Positions 7,263 to 11,395 of a stretch of 11,395 bases of DNA are shown in pieces (position 1 is the first letter of the stretch; every line of letters begins with the position of its first letter). The stretch covers positions 71,705 to 83,099 of the forward strand of contig NW_004457321.1 of assembly GCF_000313135.1 (NCBI RefSeq). Reading direction: 5' to 3'. A model generated the notes under the pieces. It was not told the DNA's origin, ran no database searches, and worked only from the letters and a program-made list of their open reading frames with translations. This DNA comes from Acanthamoeba castellanii str. Neff (lineage: Eukaryota; Discosea; Longamoebia; Acanthamoebidae). The translations under genes and the position numbers were made by a program.

Positions 7263-7438
7263 AAGGTGGCAACGTCCAGGCCACATGCGCCCCAGCCATG
7301 CAGGGGCTGGAGCAGGCAGCAACTGGCTCTCCACCACTGGCTGGGAGTCTTCTTAACCCCCCCCCCCCACAAAGCTGCTACATTGTCCAACAATATTGTT
7401 TTTTTCACACCAGGAAATGACAAGCTGCAACTGCAGGG
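7263..7438. terminator. Convergent 3' intergenic region with palindrome and C12 tract
   Basis: The plus-strand GMC stop (7262) and the minus-strand stop (7439) face each other across 176 bp. This contains a run of 12 C (7357-7368) and a perfect 12-bp palindrome AACAATATTGTT (7389-7400) followed by more T. It presumably holds both 3' ends. No canonical AATAAA was seen on either strand, so the 3'-end role is inferred from position. Confidence 0.35.
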
Positions 7439-10400
7439 TCAGGTGTACGAGTGAAGGAGCCAAGGCTGGTGGTGGCCATGGTGCAGAGAGTCCGCACAGG
7501 GCTCCCCTGCGGCGTAGGAGGAGAACTGATAGCTGTAGTCGAGTGTGGGCGAAGAAGGCCACGACGAGGGCGACGACACGAGCGAGGAGGTGTAGTTGTG
7601 GGAGAAGGGGAACATGACCGGGTCGATGCTGAACAGCGAAGGACCGTCAAAGTGGGAGTAGCAGCAGTCGACGTCGCGGCAATCGGGCACGCTGCACGCC
7701 GGGCCACTGCGGACGCCACGCAACAGCGAGACAACATCAAGGTGAGTCTTTCTGATAGCGATGCACACGGTAGATTGGCGGTAGGCTCACCTGTCCGTCT
7801 GTTGTCGTTGCTTGTCGGCGTCTTCTGGTTTGTCGAACGCGCAATCGCAGCAGAACTTGGCGTTGGCTTGGTCGTTGAGCTCCTTGAGAGTCTCCTTCAT
7901 GAAGCTCACATCGCTGGCATCTCCAGCCTCACGGATCTTGAACACACACACACACACACGCACCAAGAATGGCACGCAACACACAGTCTGGTTGTGAGAC
8001 ATGTCTTTGATCTGTGTCGGTACCACACGAGCGAGAGCCAGAGTACCGCTTCCTTCAAGACCGCAGCGGCGCTGCGTATCTTCTCCTGCCGCTCCTGTCT
8101 CTTGCGCTCCTCCTCGAGCCCCTTGGCCTGCGCCTGCGCCTTGGCTTCGGCCGCCGACTGCTCCTCCTTCTTGGCCTTCCACACCCAGTTCTGCAGCCAC
8201 GCAACCAACCAACAATCACCCGATCACAATCAAAGCGCCAATCCACTAAAGCACCAAGCAGGGGAGTACCTTGGGGATCACGTTGTGGTGGTGTCGGCTC
8301 CAGTAGGGGAAGTGGGGAGGGGGCGGCCCCGGTACGATGGGCGCCGGCTTCGCGGTCGAGGCCGAGGTTTGGGGCTTCTTGGGGAGAGCCGGCGCCGCAG
8401 CAGCCGGAGTGGCCGACGCTGGCGCCGCCAGCGGGGATGCAGATTGCTTGGGCTGAGCATCGAGGGGCTTGTTGGGAAGTGCGTGCTTGGAGTGGTTGTG
8501 ATCGTGCAGTTGGTTCAGACACAGATGGTTTCCATCGCCTTGCTTCCTGCAGACAACATCATCACAGACCAAGATGAGTGCCAAGAGAAACAGAAAGAAG
8601 TGTGAATCTGGAAACGAACCTGTGCTTCTCCTTCGCGATCTCGGCGAACGGAGTGTGTCGCTTGAGGCTCGGGGCCGAGTTGGTCAGCAGGGCGGGCGCT
8701 GTGCTGGGCGGCGTGGTCACACGATTGGGCGTCGGAATGCTCCTGGTCGGAACCGCCAGGCTGAGTCCCGGCGGACACCTGTGCCACCCCGAGCCACTGC
8801 TGGTCAGTAACTTGTGGGCCGCTGTTCAACTACCGAGAGATGACAAGGCGTACGTCTTTGCGGGCAGCACCGCCACTTCGGGTTTAGCGGCCTTTTTGGG
8901 CTTCTTCCGGTTGGTCTGCTTCGTCCACCCTCGACCGTCATCGACCTCGTGTCTAATTTGTTGCTGTGGCTCAACTCGCACCTCCGGCTCTTCCTCGGAT
9001 TCCTGAGCTTGTTCTTCTTCTTCTTCGGTCGACACATCTCCAGCCTCGACTTCCTCTTCGTCTTCTTCTTCTTCTTCTTCTTCTTCTGACACGAAGGTGT
9101 CGAGGTCTCCATCGCTGTTCTGGCCTTCGTCCGTCCGCACCTCGTCTTCGCTTACCTCGTTACCACTTTCGCCGCTTCCGTCGGCTTCTACCGCCTGGGC
9201 GAGGTGGTCGATCACCGGCGATGCGGTGGGGGCGGCTTGCCCTCCGTCATGGCACTTGCAATCGCACGCCTCCTTTCGACTGCGCCGCTCCTTGCGCTTC
9301 TTGGACTTGGACCTGCGTGTACGAACACTCAGTTGACGAGTTCTTCATCGTTCAAGACTCAGGCACGTACGTTGTCTTCTTGTTGGCCTTCTTGTTGTGC
9401 TCCTCTTCGAGGAGGAGCTTGGCGCAGGCTTCGGCATGCTGGCGCCTGATCTCGTCCACTTGGGCTCTCTTCACGTTGTCGAAGAATGTGTGGAACAGAA
9501 ACAGCTGGAGTTGTGGGGAGCCCCCATTCAGTGAACTCCAAAATACAATAAAACTCATCATTAAAGCAGAACCAGTACCTCGAACACGTGGTACGATGAG
9601 CAGATCTCGCACTTCTTGTAGTGCTGCTTGTTCTTCGCTTGACAATCGTTCTCGCTGCACAGAGTTTTCTTAGATATCTGGCAAAAAAAAACAAAAAAAC
9701 AGAAGTGTGGTCGTGCACATACCGCTCCAGGAGGAATGTCCAGAGGTCATCGCGGGCGATCTCGGAGCTCTTCAACGAAATCACGCCAGCCTGACCCGAC
9801 GGTGTGCACAAACATAGACGATCGTCAGATTGATACGCTGACCATGCACCTCCGCCCCGCCGCCAATCGATCCACCGCCGCATCCTCCTCTCCCCTTTCG
9901 CACACACACGAACACAACCGATCCCTTCAGCCCCACGAGAGCACTAAACAGCGACGGAGCGCAGGCGGCAGCGGCGGCGGCAGAGATGAAGGGCTTCGCA
10001 GCAGTCAGGTGCACACAGAAGAAGAAGGAGAGGAAGTGATGGTTACCTTGACCGACAGCGCGTCGCCGAAGATGGTGGGCACGTCGACGTAGACCACGTC
10101 CTCCTCCCTTTCTTCGGGCTTGTTGCGGTTGCGCTCGGCTTCGATCTCGCGCTCCCTCTCGCGCTCGCGCTCTTCCGCCTCTCGGATCCGATTCTCGCGC
10201 TCCTCGAGCTCGTCGAGGAACGTGCGCTTGGCTCCCCGCGGTCGAGGCTTGCTCTCGCTCTTCGCCCCTTTCTTTTTCTTGTTGAGCTTCGACTTGTCCG
10301 CCTCTAACATTTCATATACATATGTAAGTGTTCATTCGTGTGGTGTCGTTGGTCGTGTCGTGTGGTGTGCGTTACCAGTGTTTTCGTCAACGCCCAGGAT

Positions 10401-11026
10401 GGCGGGGGAGTGAATGTCGATGAGGCCGGCGTCGTCGGGCTGATTCTCCCAAGCCGTGCAGAAGCGCTCGTACGTGCGCGCTCCTCCGTCGAAGAAAACC
10501 TGGGTTTGTGTTGCGGAATGCGGAAAATGGTGGTCGGATTATTTTCGCTCCTTTCCATCGAAACAAACAAGAATGAAACGATAATGCCACGAAAATGAGC
10601 CCGCGCATTGAAGCGAGAATCATGAGAAAGGAAGAGATATATCGACAATTCCACAACACGTGTTGCTGAAGAAGACGATGATCATCGTATGGGTGAGGGA
10701 TGAAGGTGCGTGCGTACCTTGGAGTGCTGGCAGCAGGGGCAGTTGCGGGTGTGGAGGTGCTTCTTGCGGAGGGATTGCAGCACGACGTGCTTCTTCTCGC
10801 TGGTGAGGGTCCGGCGCGCGTCGAGGCCCAGCCCGCTCCAGAAGCGGTTGATGGCGTGGGCCACACTGTTTGCGGCGCTGCAGTTGGCGTCGCACCGCAT
10901 GTGGGCCAACAGCAGCGCGTCTTCCATTGTCCGCCGGCTCACTGTGGGTACGCCGCTCCCACTACCACTCGATGAAGCTGATGAACCACCCCAGGCCGTC
11001 TTCTGCTTGTTACGCTTCGAGGTCAT
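7439..11026 (-). CDS. Charged multi-Cys protein, NST1/FAM193-like (830 aa, 12 exons, complete)
   Basis: Minus-strand exons: 11026-10718, 10499-10376, 10303-10047, 9790-9719, 9677-9579, 9504-9371, 9312-8854, 8778-8620, 8546-8270, 8190-8047, 7936-7791 and 7751-7439. All junctions are GT-AG and keep phase, giving 831 codons with the stop. By residue: 1-60 Ser/Gly-rich; 61-103 NRFWSGLGLDARRTL...EKK, then KKHLHTRNCPCCQ; 145-230 a charged helical region (RERERERE); 255-287 a C-C-H-C-C pattern (LCSENDC, QHYKKCEIC); 288-332 a helix (FFDNVKRAQVDEIRRQHAE); 333-352 basic with CDCKC; 407-442 a Glu-rich acidic tract; 540-630 Pro/Ala-rich with His clusters; 631-678 a charged coiled coil; 706-712 FCCDCAF; 746-760 C-x4-C-x4-C-x3-H, CCCH-like. 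The FW..L....R..L..EK....CxCC block resembles, from memory, the fungal/plant stress-response NST1 family. That resemblance is partial and the role is unknown. Introns 9718-9678 (41 bp) and 7790-7752 (39 bp) are unusually short. A nuclear or scaffold role is inferred from composition. Confidence 0.85.
9015..9087 (-). repeat. TTC/GAA-rich trinucleotide tract encoding poly-Glu
   Basis: Imperfect TTC repeats on the plus strand read as GAA/GAG on the coding strand. They give the runs SEEEEEEEED and STEEEEEQ within exon 7 of the NST1-like gene. It is an in-frame coding microsatellite and so likely variable in length. Confidence 0.85.
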
Positions 11027-11395
11027 TAGGTGCAGTTTTTCAGTTTAGGGCGTAGAGTGTTATCGGAAGTCTCTTTAGTGTGAGCTTTGGAGGTTGGCGA
11101 GTATTGACTGCTTAGCCAGCTACGACGTCGGTACAGACGAGGGAACGGGCTGAGTGTCTGCCAAAAATCCTATTGGTCGTTGATCTTGTCGACGCTCACT
11201 TTCCTCGGAGCTTTCCTTGTGCGCCCGAAAGAAAAGAAAGAAGAAAATCAAAGAGTAAGGCACACTCTTCTCATAATTAATCGTCTTTGAGCTCATCTTG
11301 GCATTTTGTCTGCTTCCTCCACCCTCTGCTCTGCCAGGTCACCTCCTAACGTACGTGCTTCACTTCATCTCGCGTCAAAGCTAAAATCTTTTCCA
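11027..11395 (-). promoter_or_regulatory. Upstream region of the NST1-like gene, possible CCAAT box
   Basis: No coding region is recognised. On the minus strand a CCAAT pentamer (plus ATTGG at 11172-11176) lies about 150 bp before the ATG at 11026. A purine-rich tract occupies 11226-11252 on the plus strand. No TATA box is evident. The stretch may also hold the promoter or 5' end of a divergent gene to the right. Confidence 0.3.

Noticed and set aside
6503..7420. Plus-strand 305-codon frame over the GMC 3' part
   Set aside because: It is out of frame with the GMC motifs and reads through the introns at 6644-6736 and 6960-7037.
7451..8605. Plus-strand 384-codon frame, the longest in the window
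   Set aside because: It is an antisense shadow of exons 12 to 9 of the NST1-like gene and crosses their introns. The minus-strand exons keep phase and carry Cys/His modules.

Overview
The window looks like nuclear DNA of a GC-rich, intron-dense protist. Many short introns (mostly about 40-170 bp), GTACG-type donors, CA/GT-rich intron bodies and high third-position GC fit an Acanthamoeba-like amoebozoan. That assignment is inferred from style, not from a marker gene. No rRNA, tRNA, CRISPR array, operon or bacterial signal is visible. The gene models were spliced by hand, using canonical GT-AG sites that keep reading phase.

Layout from left to right. (1) Positions 1-1878, plus strand: the 3' part of a Cys-rich, multi-zinc-site protein ending in a BRCT-like domain; nine exons join in frame. 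Its fourth intron in the window holds a 19-copy TCGTG repeat. (2) Positions 1879-2893: no intact gene. This stretch holds a ~20-copy GGGCGT array with G-quadruplex pattern and a decayed ARF-family GTPase fragment with one stop and two frameshifts. (3) Positions 2894-7262, plus strand: a GMC-type FAD oxidoreductase gene lacking its N-terminal FAD-binding GxGxxG region. It has a 1-nt frameshift and several missing family segments, so it is probably a pseudogene. Its two halves are separated by ~1.87 kb. (4) Inside that gap, minus strand: a small two-exon gene for a secreted protein (5081-4589) and a second, uncertain minus-strand coding region (about 6012-5623). A near-perfect 22-bp direct repeat lies upstream of the secreted gene. 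(5) Positions 11026-7439, minus strand: a complete 12-exon gene for an 830-residue, highly charged, Cys-motif protein, tentatively NST1/FAM193-like. It converges on the GMC gene. (6) Positions 11027-11395: its upstream region, with no gene seen.

The two long models (1 and 5) are strongly supported because every junction keeps phase. The middle of the window (1.9-7.2 kb) looks like a zone of gene decay and insertion: repeats, a GTPase relic, a damaged oxidoreductase and an antisense secreted gene nested in it. No single pathway links these genes.
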